Counted from the stretch's first letter, positions 6,949 through 16,738 are shown. The stretch is 32,085 nt of DNA from an uncultured Burkholderiales bacterium (GCA_903844825.1 CAIMVC010000338.1:1-32085), one strand, 5' to 3'. Notes: generated by a model from the letters alone, not told the origin. Translations and numbers: made by a program.

Positions 6949-8649
6949 TCAGCGGCACACAAAACTGGTGGCACTGGCCGGATCACCCAATTGGTAGCGG
7001 GGTACGGCCGGCCATTCGCACAAAGGCCGGGCTCGCAGCAGCGCAAAGGGCGGCGTGCCTTGCTGCTCAGCCAGTTGCAGGCCGGCCGGTGGCTTGCCGC
7101 GCTCGACCCAGTCACTCAGGGCCGAGAGCATGTCCACATTCGCCGGCGCACCAGTGCCAACATGGTCTACCCCGGGTGCCGTGTACAGCCGGGCGAATTT
7201 GGCGACCTGGTCGACACCCAGGCGCTTTTGCACGGACTCAAAGTAGGCGATGCCCGCGTAAGGGCTCTGTGCGTAGTCAGCCATGTTTTCAAGCATGATC
7301 AATTTGCCGCCATGCTGCTGAAAAGCCGACAGGTCCGGGTTGGTGGCGTCCATCAGGAGGGACACTTCTGCCACGCGTGCGCGGTAGTCTTCAGGTCGGT
7401 AGCGGGTCAGGTCCAGCGATGGATTTTTGGCATAAAAATACTGGATCGCGCCGGCTCCGTAAAACCACGCGATACCGTTGGTCGGCACGGGCGGCAGGGC
7501 CGGTGCGCTGCGGCCCAGCCACCAGGCAGCCCAACCACCGGAAGACGCGGCAGCCGGCAGCGCTTCTCCGCTAGGCCCGCGCCCGGGGTACTGCGTCACG
7601 CCATTGGCCAGCGCAAAGTCAAAGTTCAGCGGCGCATGCAGGGCTTGAACAGCCTTGACCTGGGGATCGCTCAGGCAAGTTTCCTGCTTCGCGCCGGTGC
7701 AGCGCAGGCTTTCGACATCAAAGACCCGGCGGCAGGCCACGGGGTCGGACACGATACCGTCGGCCAGACCATCGAGCGCATCACAAGCCTTGAGCACCGC
7801 CTGGTGCACCAGTTCCACCTGCGCCGGCGGGATCCAGCCTTCGCCCCGCGTGGCCAGGCCGTCGCGCAGGCCCGCATGCTGAAGACCCGTCCAGTTCAGC
7901 ACCGGAACCCGGCTGAAGATGCCATCAAACGACGTGGGGTAGCGCTGCGCCATGGTCAAACCTTCGCGTCCGCCCTCACTGCTGCCCATGAAGTAGAGTT
8001 TGTCGGGAGCACGGCCGTAGGACTGCTTCATGAGCTCGACCGATACGTCGCGCACTTTTTTGTAGGCGGCATGAGAAAAGTTGAGCAGCGCTTCATCGTT
8101 GAGCGCGAATTCCTGCGGCGCGCGGCCGGGCTGATTCTGGTGGCCGGAATCGGTGCCCACGGTCACGTAGCCCTGCGCCAGCGGGCTGGGCTGATCAAAA
8201 CGGGCGGCCGGCACCAAAGCCAGGCCGGTGATCAACACCCCATTGAAACCGCCGCCACCGTACTGAAGGCTGCGGCCATTCCATCGCCCCGGCAGGTTGA
8301 CCTGGAACCCGATCGCTGGCGCCTGCGGACTCAGGGCTTCGATGCGTCCCAGAACCTTGCAAAACTCCGGCTGTGCCGGGGTGATCCTGGCAGCGGCAAA
8401 AGGTCCTTGTGGCGCAACGACCAGCGCGCTGGCAGGCTGCCACTGCGCCGAATCAATGCGCGCGATGCCGCTGGGTAAACCGATTTTTTCAGCGGCAATG
8501 ACAGTGCCGCTCAAGGAGACGCAGCCCTTGGCAGCGTCCCCCGCCGTGAGTGCCGCCGGCGCGCTGGCGCAGCCGCTCAGCAATGCCGAAGCGAGCGCAC
8601 CCAGCGCAGCCAGTGGAGCGCGGAGACGGAAGTTGGAGCCGATGGGCAT
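6949..8649 (-). CDS. tannase/feruloyl esterase family lipoprotein, atypical active site
   Basis: A 566-residue secreted serine esterase of the tannase/feruloyl-esterase family (the family that includes MHETase), which cleaves esters of aromatic acids. A lipoprotein signal ends in LLSGC, so Cys27 is the likely lipidated residue. The nucleophile is Ser224 in GSSEGGREG; Asp458 (in MADYAQSP) and His496 (in PGVDHVGTG) complete the triad. CDALDGLADGIVSDP (289-303) is the calcium-binding loop of the lid. The family normally has Cys immediately before the nucleophile and immediately after the His, joined as a disulfide; here these are Ser223 and Val497. The ATG at 8649, preceded by AGGA, is preferred over a TTG two codons upstream. 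The gene lies downstream of xdhC on the same strand with no evident functional link. Confidence 0.88.
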   Translation of the reverse strand: MPIGSNFRLRAPLAALGALASALLSGCASAPAALTAGDAAKGCVSLSGTVIAAEKIGLPSGIARIDSAQWQPASALVVAPQGPFAAARITPAQPEFCKVLGRIEALSPQAPAIGFQVNLPGRWNGRSLQYGGGGFNGVLITGLALVPAARFDQPSPLAQGYVTVGTDSGHQNQPGRAPQEFALNDEALLNFSHAAYKKVRDVSVELMKQSYGRAPDKLYFMGSSEGGREGLTMAQRYPTSFDGIFSRVPVLNWTGLQHAGLRDGLATRGEGWIPPAQVELVHQAVLKACDALDGLADGIVSDPVACRRVFDVESLRCTGAKQETCLSDPQVKAVQALHAPLNFDFALANGVTQYPGRGPSGEALPAAASSGGWAAWWLGRSAPALPPVPTNGIAWFYGAGAIQYFYAKNPSLDLTRYRPEDYRARVAEVSLLMDATNPDLSAFQQHGGKLIMLENMADYAQSPYAGIAYFESVQKRLGVDQVAKFARLYTAPGVDHVGTGAPANVDMLSALSDWVERGKPPAGLQLAEQQGTPPFALLRARPLCEWPAVPRYQLGDPASATSFVCR

Positions 8650-8720
8650 GGTCAATCCTGGATGGGTGATTAAATCAGCATGAACTCAAGGGAGGGTTAG
8701 GGGTTGAGGGCTGCGCCGGC

Positions 8721-9833
8721 TCAGGTGCGCACGCCGCAGACCAGCTCGCCGGGGTCGTTGTGCACAACCGCACGTTCGTTCTTGGCTTGCGCCACTTCCA
8801 TGTCACGCGGCAGCACCACACCGTTCTTGACGGCCAGCACCTCAGCCATCACGCTGACGGCAATTTCCGAAGGGGTTTTGCTGCCGATGTAAATGCCGAT
8901 CGGGCCGCGCAGGCGCGCCAGCGTTTCTTCGCTCAGGTCAAAGTGCTCGACCATGCGCTGATGGCGGGCTTCGTTGTTGCGCCTTGAGCCAATCGCGCCG
9001 ATGTAGAACGCATCCGTGTTCAAGGCTTCGAGCAGGGCCAGGTCATCCAGCTTGGGGTCGTGCGTCAGGGCAATCACGCAGCTGCGGCGATCCGGGCGGA
9101 AGGAGGTCACGACATCGTCAGGCATCTCGCTGACGACCTTGGCGCCGGCCACCGACCAGGCGCTGCGGTACTCCTCCCGCGGATCGCAGACCGTGACGGC
9201 AAAACCACTGAACAGCGCCATGGTCGCCAGGTACTCGGTGAGCTGCCCAGCGCCTATGAGCAGCATGCGGTATTCGGGGCCAAAGGTGTTGACCAGCGCC
9301 ACGCTCGAGAGCGTGAGTTCGGCCGGTGTGCTCGCGGTCAGCAGGCTCGCCTGGCCGTCGGCGAGTTGCACCGTGCGCTGCACCAGCTGCCCCGCTTCCA
9401 GCCAATCGACCAGCTCGGCGAGTTGTTCAGCACTCGGGTCGAACTCCAGCAGCAACTCGAGCGTGCCGCCGCAAGGCAGACCAAAGCGATGCGCTTCATC
9501 AGCCGTGACGCCGTACTTCAGAAACTTCGGCGCACCGGACGGGATCGCTCGGACCGCTGTTTCGGTCGAGGAAGAGGGCTGCTCAGACGGCTGATCGGAA
9601 GGCTGGGCAGTCGGTGGCTTGTAGGCCTGGGTGTACTGGTAAATCAGATCGTCTTCAATGCAGCCACCGGAGACCGACCCCACGACCGAGCCGTCTTCGC
9701 ACAGCGCCATGATCGAGCCGACGGGTCGTGGCGACGAGCCCCAGGTACGCACCACCGTGGCGAGCAGGGCACGCCTGCCCGCACTGCGCCAGTCGCGCAG
9801 GGTTCGCAAGACCATGACGTCGAGGTTTTCCAT
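8721..9833 (-). CDS. XdhC/CoxF family molybdenum-cofactor maturation protein
   Basis: A 370-residue cytoplasmic protein of the XdhC/CoxI family, which binds sulfurated molybdenum cofactor and delivers it to molybdenum hydroxylases. The N-terminal domain has W-G-S-S-P-R-P-V-G (31-39) and the GSVSGGCIEDDL stretch with the conserved Cys58. The C-terminal Rossmann-like domain begins at MLLIGAGQLTEYLA and carries GAIGSRRNNEAR and PIGIYIGSKTPSEIAVS. Between them is an odd insertion (~72-103) rich in Pro, Ser and Gln with a triple QPS repeat. AAGGAAG precedes the ATG at 9833. It is the last gene of the cox cluster, 39 bases after coxG, matching the role of coxF/coxI there. Confidence 0.92.
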   Translation of the reverse strand: MENLDVMVLRTLRDWRSAGRRALLATVVRTWGSSPRPVGSIMALCEDGSVVGSVSGGCIEDDLIYQYTQAYKPPTAQPSDQPSEQPSSSTETAVRAIPSGAPKFLKYGVTADEAHRFGLPCGGTLELLLEFDPSAEQLAELVDWLEAGQLVQRTVQLADGQASLLTASTPAELTLSSVALVNTFGPEYRMLLIGAGQLTEYLATMALFSGFAVTVCDPREEYRSAWSVAGAKVVSEMPDDVVTSFRPDRRSCVIALTHDPKLDDLALLEALNTDAFYIGAIGSRRNNEARHQRMVEHFDLSEETLARLRGPIGIYIGSKTPSEIAVSVMAEVLAVKNGVVLPRDMEVAQAKNERAVVHNDPGELVCGVRT

Positions 9834-9872
9834 AAGACTTCCTTGCTCTGGCGATATGAGAACCGGACAGTG

Positions 9873-10478
9873 TCAGCGACGGGCCAGCCAGACCACGGCG
9901 GCCAGCACCACGGCGCCAGCGACCCAGACCCAGACGGGAACTCCGGCAGAGTTGCCCGAATCGGTCGCATCGGCCTGCGCCACATCCGTTGCAGCCACCT
10001 CGGCCGCGGCGGCTTCGCGTGCGTAGGCCTCGGGGTGCTGGGCTTGCATGGCTTCGTCGAAACGCTTGAAAAAGTCTTCGGCCATGGACTTGGCCGCGCC
10101 ATCAATCAGGCGCTGACCGAGTTGAGCCACCTTGCCCCCTACCGAGGCATGCACGGTGTAGGCCAGCTCGCAACCCGCTGGATTGGGCGTGAGCACGACT
10201 TCGGCGCTGCCCTTGCCGAAGCCGGCCGGGCCGCCCTGCCCTTCAAAGGACAGCTTGTAGCTGGCCGGCGGGTTGATGTCGCTGAGCGTGATGTTGCCTT
10301 TGAACTTGGCCGATACCGGGCCGATCTTCAGCGCCATGCCAATGGCGTAGGCGTTCTCGCCGTTGGCCTCGACTTTGTCACAGCCGGGAATACAGGCCTT
10401 GAGAACCTCGGGGTCGTTGAGCGCATCCCAGGCTTGCTGCTGGGTGACGGCGAGTTGGCGGCTGGCTTGCATGTCCAT
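9873..10478 (-). CDS. coxG: CoxG, SRPBCC-fold CO dehydrogenase accessory protein
   Basis: A 201-residue CoxG family protein. Residues ~1-145 form an SRPBCC/START-like ligand-binding domain, with DPEVLKACIPGCDKVE (about 22-37) and the GKGSAEVVLTP strand typical of the family. A linker rich in Ala and Glu follows, then one C-terminal membrane helix (VWVWVAGAVVLAAVVWLA) with arginines after it. In Afipia carboxidovorans CoxG anchors CO dehydrogenase to the inner face of the membrane, and CoxG homologues have been shown to bind quinones that accept electrons; the same role is inferred here for the CoxSLM enzyme. An AAAGGAA ribosome-binding site precedes the ATG at 10478. Confidence 0.92.
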   Translation of the reverse strand: MDMQASRQLAVTQQQAWDALNDPEVLKACIPGCDKVEANGENAYAIGMALKIGPVSAKFKGNITLSDINPPASYKLSFEGQGGPAGFGKGSAEVVLTPNPAGCELAYTVHASVGGKVAQLGQRLIDGAAKSMAEDFFKRFDEAMQAQHPEAYAREAAAAEVAATDVAQADATDSGNSAGVPVWVWVAGAVVLAAVVWLARR

Positions 10479-10566
10479 GGGTCGGGTTCCTTTGGCGTTT
10501 TCGTGTTTTAAAGAGGGGGTGAATGCGGCGGCGGCAAACGCTCCGTGAATTGTGGCGCCACGGCGA

Positions 10567-11784
10567 TCAGGTTTTCATGAGCGCTGCCAGGCCGGCCGCC
10601 AATTCTTCGAGCTTACTCAAATTGTGGACGGCCAGCATGCCATGCGCATGCTTGTGCAGCACCGAGGCGCCCCGGGCCAGCGGCGCGTAGCCGTCAAAAC
10701 GCAGCAAGGGGTTGAGCCACAGCAAGCGCCGACTGCGACGGCGCAGCCATTGCAACTCGGCGTCCAGCTCGGCCGGCTCGCCGGTGTCTAGCCCATCGGT
10801 GATGATGAGCACGATGGTGCGCCGCCCGACCAGGCGCCGCGCATGCTGCTGCCGCAAGGTGGCCAGCGACGCACCCAAGCGGGTACCGCCAGCAAAGTCT
10901 TCAATGGCCTGACTGGCCTGGGCCAGCATGAGGTCGGTATCGGCCACCCGAAAAGCCGGACTCAGGTCGGTCAGCCCCATGCCGAAGGCGAAGACATCGC
11001 GCTGTATATGCCGTCGCGTGGAGGCGTGCAAAAACGCCAGCAAGAGCCGGGCGTAACGCTCCATGGAGCCCGACACATCGACCAGCACCAGCAGCGGCAA
11101 GGGCTGCTGACGCCGCTGCAGCCGGGGCAGCCGCATGAGCTCGCCACCAGTGCGGGCCGCTTCATGCATGACACCAGGCCAATGCATGCGGGCGCCCTGG
11201 ATGCCCGGTCGACTGCGGCGCGAGGTGTAGTCAGGCAGGGGCAGCCGGATGTCACGCGCCAGGCGCTCAACCAGCCGGTATTCGGTGCCGGACAGCGCGT
11301 TGAAATCGGCATGCTGCAAGCGGGCAATATCGCTGGCCGTCATGGCTGCATCAAATTCGAGCTTTTGATCCTCACGCGTCGGGGCTGCCTGCTGGCCGAA
11401 CGTTTTTTGCGGCGCCAGGGCTTCACGCACCCGAGGCCGGCGCTTGCTGGGCTCGGCCTTGCCTTCGGCGCTGGGCAACAGCTGGGCGAGCAGTTTGTTG
11501 CCCACCTTGGGGTCTTGAAAGTAAATCTCGAACAGCTCCCGAAACACCAGTCGGTCCTGCTCGCGGCCTATCATCACGGCCTCGAGTGCAGCACCGAGAT
11601 CGGCGCGTTCGCCAACGTCAACCAACAAGGCAGCCTGTAGCGCCAGCGCCATGCGACTGCTGTCGAGCTTGACACCGGCCCGACGCAGCGCCCGGCCAAA
11701 ACCCGTGATGTTATCGGCCAGCTTGCCGAGGCGGGCGTCACCGAGTTGCATGCTCAAGCAGCGTTCACGCCAAGCGCCAGCCAC
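10567..11784 (-). CDS. coxE: CoxE-like von Willebrand factor A protein
   Basis: A 405-residue VWA-domain protein of the CoxE type, the partner of the MoxR ATPase CoxD in assembling the metal centre of aerobic CO-dehydrogenase-family enzymes. The VWA domain starts at PLLVLVDVSGSMERY (about 230-244); the MIDAS motif D-x-S-x-S is residues 236-240. Further MIDAS elements are G-G-T-R (about residue 295) and IIVLIITDGLD-like sequence (about 325). The N-terminal third is helical and charged. Translation starts at a GTG (11784) or at an ATG (11751); neither has a strong ribosome-binding site. It starts 15 bases after coxD ends. Confidence 0.9.
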   Translation of the reverse strand: MAGAWRERCLSMQLGDARLGKLADNITGFGRALRRAGVKLDSSRMALALQAALLVDVGERADLGAALEAVMIGREQDRLVFRELFEIYFQDPKVGNKLLAQLLPSAEGKAEPSKRRPRVREALAPQKTFGQQAAPTREDQKLEFDAAMTASDIARLQHADFNALSGTEYRLVERLARDIRLPLPDYTSRRSRPGIQGARMHWPGVMHEAARTGGELMRLPRLQRRQQPLPLLVLVDVSGSMERYARLLLAFLHASTRRHIQRDVFAFGMGLTDLSPAFRVADTDLMLAQASQAIEDFAGGTRLGASLATLRQQHARRLVGRRTIVLIITDGLDTGEPAELDAELQWLRRRSRRLLWLNPLLRFDGYAPLARGASVLHKHAHGMLAVHNLSKLEELAAGLAALMKT

Positions 11785-11799
11785 ATGGGGGAAAGCCGT

Positions 11800-12714
11800 T
11801 CATGCCGCCTCGCCGGCTTCTTCAGGTTTGAGCAGCTCGACAGCCAGCTCATGCGTGAGCGCAGCGACGTCTTCTCGTTGCTTGAACAAAATGCCGGCCG
11901 TGTCGGCCACCACCTCGGGGTCCACCACCAGCGTGTCAAGCGCCACCAAGGCCTTGGCCCACTCTACGCTCTCGGCGATGCCGGGCGCGCGCTGAAAAGC
12001 GTTGCCAAACGGAGAGCGTCGCAGCCGATCCACAAAAGTCGCCACCTGCGCGGTGAGTTGCTCGCTGGCCTCGGGCACTTGAGCCCGCACGATGGCCAGT
12101 TCGCGCTCACGCTCGGGGTAGTCGAGCCAGTGGTACAGGCAGCGGCGCTTGACGGCGTCGTTGAGTTCGCGGGTACGGTTGCTAGTGAGGATGGTGACCG
12201 GTTTGACTTCGGCACGAATGGTGCCCAACTCGGGAATGCTGACCTGGTACTCGCCCAGGTACTCCAGCAAAAATGCCTCGAAAGGCTCGTCGGCGCGATC
12301 CACCTCGTCGATCAGCAACACGGCGCCGGGCACGGGCGTTTGCAAGGCTTGCAGCAAAGGGCGACGGATCAGGTAGCGCCCCTGATACACCTCGCGCTCG
12401 ACGTCGCTGACGTCATCACGCCCTTCGGCGGCGCGCATGTGCAGCAACTGCGCGGCGTAGTTCCACTCGTAAAGGGCTTCGCGCTGCTCGAGCCCGTCGT
12501 AACACTGCAAGCGAATCAGCTCACGTCCCAGGGCCAGCGAAAGCGCCTTGGCCAGTTCGGTCTTGCCGACACCCGGCTCACCCTCAAGCAACAGGGGGCG
12601 CTCCAGGCGCAAGGCCAGAAACACCGCGGTGACCAAGCGACGGTCGGCAAAGTAACCGGCGTCCTGCAGGGCGGCGGACAGCGCATTTATGCTGGGGAAA
12701 AGAGTTTTCAACAT
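11800..12714 (-). CDS. coxD: CoxD-like MoxR-family AAA+ ATPase
   Basis: A 304-residue AAA+ ATPase of the MoxR family. Walker A is GEPGVGKT (45-52), Walker B is AVLLIDEVD (131-139), and sensor 1 is ILTSNRTREL. In Afipia carboxidovorans, CoxD acts as a chaperone-like ATPase needed to assemble the Mo/Cu site with CoxE; here it is inferred to do the equivalent for the form II enzyme. The ATG at 12714 is chosen because homologues begin close to the helix that precedes VFLALRLERPLLLEG. An upstream in-frame GTG at 12768 would add 18 residues. The gene is separated from coxM by about 240 bases without a recognisable gene. Confidence 0.92.
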   Translation of the reverse strand: MLKTLFPSINALSAALQDAGYFADRRLVTAVFLALRLERPLLLEGEPGVGKTELAKALSLALGRELIRLQCYDGLEQREALYEWNYAAQLLHMRAAEGRDDVSDVEREVYQGRYLIRRPLLQALQTPVPGAVLLIDEVDRADEPFEAFLLEYLGEYQVSIPELGTIRAEVKPVTILTSNRTRELNDAVKRRCLYHWLDYPERERELAIVRAQVPEASEQLTAQVATFVDRLRRSPFGNAFQRAPGIAESVEWAKALVALDTLVVDPEVVADTAGILFKQREDVAALTHELAVELLKPEEAGEAA

Positions 12715-12953
12715 CAGGCTATTTTCCGTCAGGCTTGCGGGATGGACAAAGCTCGGCGGGGCTTGCACCGCAAAATCGCAGGCAAGCGGTGCTGCCGAGG
12801 AGACGGCTCATGCTGCCGGATCAGGAGGACGGATCAGGCAGACGGGTCAGGCCGACTGAGCAGAGCGGCGGGTAAGGGACGACCGAAAACGCCGCCCCAA
12901 ACCCGAAGCTCAAGCCCGCCCGGGGCTGCCGCTGCCCCTTCGGTCCGTGCGTA

Positions 12954-13745
12954 TTAAGCCAGCGCCTGCGTCACCGCCCGCTGCGTCTGCACACTGATCA
13001 GATTGGCGCGGTAGGCTGCGGTCGCGTGGATGTCGCTGTTGAGCCCCTCGGCGTCGATCTTGACCCCCGCCGCCGATTGCGCCGTGAAGTTCTGGCTCAG
13101 GGCTTGCTCGAGTCCAGCGTGACGGAACACACCCGTGGATGCGCCCGTGACGGCCACCCGCGCACCGGTCTTGAACTGGGCCACAAACACACCGACCAGC
13201 GCGAAGCGGGAGGCCTGCTGCTTGAACTTCATGTAGGCCGCGCGCTGGGGGATCGGGAAGCTGATGGCGGTGATCAACTCGTCATCCTTGAGCGCCGTGG
13301 CAAACATGCCCAGAAAAAAGTCGTCTGCGGCGATTTTTCGGGTGGTGGTGTGGATGGTGGCGCCCAGAGCCAGTACCGCGCTGGGGTAGCAGGCAGAGGG
13401 GTCGTTGTTGGCGACCGACCCGCCGAGCGTGCCCATGGCGCGAACCTGGCGGTCACCGATGTTGTCAGCCAGATGCGCCAGCGCGGGGATCAAAGCCTTG
13501 ACATCGGCGTTGCCAGCGACATCCATGTGACGGGTCATGGCACCGATGACGAGCGCATCACCATCACGGCAAATGCCGGTGAGTTCCTTGATGGCACTCA
13601 GATCGGCCAGCTGCTCGGGGCTGGACAGGCGCAGTTTCATGGAGGCCAGCAGGGTCTGCCCGCCAGCCAGCGGCTTGGCGCCGGCGCCGGCGAGTTTGAC
13701 AGCATCGGCCGTGGTCTGGGGGCGTTCCAGGGTGAAGGGGTACAT
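12954..13745 (-). CDS. coxM: molybdenum hydroxylase FAD-binding (medium) subunit CoxM
   Basis: A 263-residue FAD-binding subunit of a xanthine-oxidase-family enzyme. The two flavin-binding motifs are AGGQTLLASMKLRL (27-40) and TLGGSVANNDPS (106-117), as in CoxM/CutM. It passes electrons from the iron-sulfur subunit to the membrane acceptor. The ATG at 13745 begins the family's usual MYPF start and has AAGGAAAA in front of it; a longer open frame upstream (to ~13772) lacks a better site. It follows coxL by 47 bases, giving the order S-L-M that is typical of form II clusters; form I clusters are M-S-L. Confidence 0.95.
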   Translation of the reverse strand: MYPFTLERPQTTADAVKLAGAGAKPLAGGQTLLASMKLRLSSPEQLADLSAIKELTGICRDGDALVIGAMTRHMDVAGNADVKALIPALAHLADNIGDRQVRAMGTLGGSVANNDPSACYPSAVLALGATIHTTTRKIAADDFFLGMFATALKDDELITAISFPIPQRAAYMKFKQQASRFALVGVFVAQFKTGARVAVTGASTGVFRHAGLEQALSQNFTAQSAAGVKIDAEGLNSDIHATAAYRANLISVQTQRAVTQALA

Positions 13746-13792
13746 CTTGTTTTTCCTTGACGGTAGAGGCAAATAGCGTGAATTGAGCTGGA

Positions 13793-16168
13793 TCAGCGTT
13801 TGGCCGACTGGATGGCTTCCCAGACGCGAGCAGACGACGCCGGCATGTCGAAATCGGTCACGCCAAGCGGCCTGAGCGCGTCGAGCACGGCGTTGATGAC
13901 CGCGGGGGGAGAACCAATGGCGCCGGCTTCACCGCAGCCTTTGGCACCTAGCGGATTGTGACTGCAGGGGGTGCACAGGGTGTCGAGCTTGAACTGGGGA
14001 AAGTCGTCGGCGCGCGGCATGGCGTAGTCCATCATGGAGCCGGTGAGCAACTGCCCCGTTTCGGCGTCGTACACGCAGTTTTCCATGAGCGCCTGACCAA
14101 TGCCCTGCACCAGTCCGCCATGCACCTGACCTTCCACAATCATCGGGTTGATGATGTTGCCAAAGTCATCCACCGCCGTGAAGCTGTCTACTTTGACCTT
14201 GCCGGTGGCCGGGTCCACCTCGACTTCGCAAATGTAGGTGCCCGCCGGGAAGGTGAAGTTGGTCGGGTCGTAGAAAGCGGTTTCGTTCAGACCAGGTTCG
14301 AGCTTGTCCAGCGGGTAGTTGTGCGGCACATAAGCCGTCAGCGCCACTTGGCCGAAGGTCACTTTCTTGTCGGTGCCCTTGATGGTGAACTCGCCGTTGG
14401 CGAACTCGACGTCGGCATCGCTGGCTTCCATCAGGTGCGCGGCGATTTTCTTAGCCTTGGTTTCGATCTTGTCGAGCGCCTTCATGATGGCCGTGCCACC
14501 CACCGACATCGATCGCGATCCGTAAGTGCCCATACCAAAGGGCACGCGGCCGGTGTCGCCGTGAACAATATCAACCTGGTCCACCGAGATGCCCAGGCGC
14601 GCCGCCACCACCTGCGCAAAGGTGGTCTCATGGCCCTGGCCATGGCTATGCGAGCCGGTGAAAACCGTCACGCTGCCCGTCGGGTGCACACGCACCTCAC
14701 CGCATTCAAACAAACCGGCGCGGGCACCGAGGGCCCCGGCAATGTTGCTGGGCGCCAGGCCGCAAGCCTCGATGTAGCAGGAGTAACCGATGCCGCGCAG
14801 CAAGCCCATGGCCGCCGAGGCGGCCTTGCGCTGCTCAAAGCCGGCCACTTCGGCCAGCTCGTTGCCGCGCTGAAGCAGGGCATGAAAGTCGCCCACGTCG
14901 TACTGCAATGCCACCGGCGTCTGGTAAGGAAAGTCCTTGATGAAGTTGCGACGGCGAATCTCGTCCTGGCTCAAACCCATCTCCCAGGCGGCGCGGGTGA
15001 CCAGACGCTCGAGCAGGTAGGTCGCCTCGGGACGCCCGGCGCCGCGGTAGGCGTCGACCGGTGCGGTGTTGGTGAACCAGGCGTCAACCTCCACGTAAAT
15101 TTGCGGCGTGCTGTACTGACCAGCCAGCAGTGTGGCGTAAAGAATGGTCGGGATGGCCGGCGCAAAGGTGGACAGGTAGGCGCCCATGTTGGCGTGCGTA
15201 TGAACGCGCATGGCCAGAAATTTGCCATCCTTATCCATCGCCATTTCAGCATGGCTCACGTGGTCGCGGCCATGGGCGTCACTGACAAATGCCTCGCTGC
15301 GATCAGCCGTCCACTTGATGTTGCGGTTGAGCTTTTTGGAGGCCCAGGTCAGGCAGACATCTTCGGCATAGAGGTAAATCTTGGAGCCGAAACCGCCACC
15401 CACGTCGGGAGCGATCACGCGCACCTTGTGTTCGGGCAAGCCCATCACAAAGGCGGTCAGCAGCAGGCGCTCGACGTGCGGGTTCTGGTTCGACACGTAC
15501 AGCGTGTACTCGTCAGTGGCACGGCTGTAGGAGCCAATGACCGCGCGCGGCTCCATGGCGTTGGGCACCAGCCGGTTGTTGACCAAATCGAGCTGCGTGA
15601 CGTGGGCAGCGCTGGCAAAGGTGGCGTCGACCTGGGACTTGTCACCCAGCGCCCACTTGTAGCAATGGTTATCGGGCGAGGCCTCGTGCAGCGCCGTGGC
15701 GCGGGCGGCGTCGGTCACATTGACCACGGCGCTGAGCACGTCGTAGTCGACATCCACCAGTTCGGCCGCGTTTTTAGCCTGCTCCAGCGTTTCTGCCACC
15801 ACCAGGGCCACGTGATCGCCCACGTAGCGGGCTTTGCCCTGCGCCAGGATGGGGTGCGGCGGCTCCTTCATGGGCGAGCCGTCCGTGCTGGTGATCAGCC
15901 AGCCGCAGGGCAAGCCGTTGATGTTGTCGGCAGCCACATCGGTGCCCACAAACACACCAAGCACCCCCGGCGCGGCCTTGGCCTGGGCGGTGTCGATGCC
16001 GCGGATATTGGCATGCGCGTGAGGCGAGCGCACAAACACGGCATAGCTCTGGTTGGCCAGGTTGATGTCGTCGGTGTACTGGCCGCCGCCGGTCAGGAAC
16101 CGGTAGTCTTCCTTGCGGCGAATCGATGCGCCAATATTGGGCAGGTTAACGAAGTCGGATGCACCCAT
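13793..16168 (-). CDS. coxL: form II CO-dehydrogenase-like molybdopterin large subunit CoxL
   Basis: A 791-residue catalytic subunit of the aerobic CO dehydrogenase/xanthine oxidase family, which binds the molybdopterin cytosine dinucleotide cofactor. DVGGGFGSK (255-263) and [11 protein letters not shown] (about 744-754, with Glu747 as the conserved active-site base) are the cofactor and catalytic motifs. The active-site loop reads AYRGAGR (373-379), the form II signature; form I CoxL has AYXCSFR, whose Cys carries the copper. The enzyme is therefore a genuine molybdenum hydroxylase, but CO need not be its substrate: form II members oxidise CO poorly or have unknown substrates. AGGAG precedes the ATG at 16168. 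It is the second gene of the cluster, 96 bases after coxS. Confidence 0.94.
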   Translation of the reverse strand: MGASDFVNLPNIGASIRRKEDYRFLTGGGQYTDDINLANQSYAVFVRSPHAHANIRGIDTAQAKAAPGVLGVFVGTDVAADNINGLPCGWLITSTDGSPMKEPPHPILAQGKARYVGDHVALVVAETLEQAKNAAELVDVDYDVLSAVVNVTDAARATALHEASPDNHCYKWALGDKSQVDATFASAAHVTQLDLVNNRLVPNAMEPRAVIGSYSRATDEYTLYVSNQNPHVERLLLTAFVMGLPEHKVRVIAPDVGGGFGSKIYLYAEDVCLTWASKKLNRNIKWTADRSEAFVSDAHGRDHVSHAEMAMDKDGKFLAMRVHTHANMGAYLSTFAPAIPTILYATLLAGQYSTPQIYVEVDAWFTNTAPVDAYRGAGRPEATYLLERLVTRAAWEMGLSQDEIRRRNFIKDFPYQTPVALQYDVGDFHALLQRGNELAEVAGFEQRKAASAAMGLLRGIGYSCYIEACGLAPSNIAGALGARAGLFECGEVRVHPTGSVTVFTGSHSHGQGHETTFAQVVAARLGISVDQVDIVHGDTGRVPFGMGTYGSRSMSVGGTAIMKALDKIETKAKKIAAHLMEASDADVEFANGEFTIKGTDKKVTFGQVALTAYVPHNYPLDKLEPGLNETAFYDPTNFTFPAGTYICEVEVDPATGKVKVDSFTAVDDFGNIINPMIVEGQVHGGLVQGIGQALMENCVYDAETGQLLTGSMMDYAMPRADDFPQFKLDTLCTPCSHNPLGAKGCGEAGAIGSPPAVINAVLDALRPLGVTDFDMPASSARVWEAIQSAKR

Positions 16169-16264
16169 GTGAATACTCCTGAAAATGAGGAACTACAAAA
16201 ACGAGGTCAAAACAAGGTCGGTCAAGCCAAGGCTGGCCTAGGCTGGCCGGCATCTACTCAGGCT

Positions 16265-16738
16265 TTACGCGGCAGCAGCCATGGCCGCGCCACCCTGCTG
16301 GACGGCCTTGACGATGTTCTGGTAGCCGGTGCAGCGGCAGATATTGCCTTCAAGCAGTTCACGGACCTGGCCTTCGGTAGCGCCGGGATGGCGGTTGCAC
16401 AGATCGACCGCGCTCATGACCATGCCTGGGGTACAAAAGCCGCACTGCAGACCATGGCAATCCTTGAAAGCGGCCTGCATCGGGTGCATGGTGCCGTCCG
16501 GCTGAGCCAGACCTTCGATGGTGGTGACCTCTGCGCCCTCGGCCTGGCCGGCGAGCATATTGCAGGATTTGACAGCCCGACCATTGAGCATGACGGTGCA
16601 GGCGCCGCACTGGGCGGTATCGCAACCCACATGGGTGCCCGTCAGATGCAACTGCTCGCGCAGCACTTGCACCAGCAAGGTGTTGGCAGGCACGTCCACG
16701 CTTTGGGCTTTGCCGTTGACTTTGAGTTGGACTTGCAT
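16265..16738 (-). CDS. coxS: molybdenum hydroxylase [2Fe-2S] (small) subunit CoxS
   Basis: A 157-residue iron-sulfur subunit. The plant-type ferredoxin cluster is held by Cys39, Cys44, Cys47 and Cys59 ([13 protein letters not shown]). The second cluster is held by Cys99, Cys102, Cys134 and Cys136 (QCGFCTPGM and CRCTGYQNI). It moves electrons from the molybdenum site of CoxL to the FAD of CoxM. All eight ligands are intact and the length is normal. AAGGAGAT precedes the ATG at 16738. It is the first gene of the operon; the divergent regulator lies 292 bases upstream, so the control region for the whole cluster should be 16739-17030. Confidence 0.96.
   Translation of the reverse strand: MQVQLKVNGKAQSVDVPANTLLVQVLREQLHLTGTHVGCDTAQCGACTVMLNGRAVKSCNMLAGQAEGAEVTTIEGLAQPDGTMHPMQAAFKDCHGLQCGFCTPGMVMSAVDLCNRHPGATEGQVRELLEGNICRCTGYQNIVKAVQQGGAAMAAAA

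Noticed and set aside
6880-8478. A 532-codon plus-strand frame opposite the tannase-family gene
   Set aside because: No domain, Arg/Gln/His-rich composition, and exact overlap with a convincing gene on the other strand.
9060-12957. Long plus-strand frames opposite xdhC, coxG, coxE and coxD
   Set aside because: All mirror conserved minus-strand genes and show no motif or ribosome-binding site.
13793-16168. Form I (true carbon monoxide dehydrogenase) assignment for CoxL
   Set aside because: The active-site loop is AYRGAGR, without the Cys of AYXCSFR, and the gene order is S-L-M.
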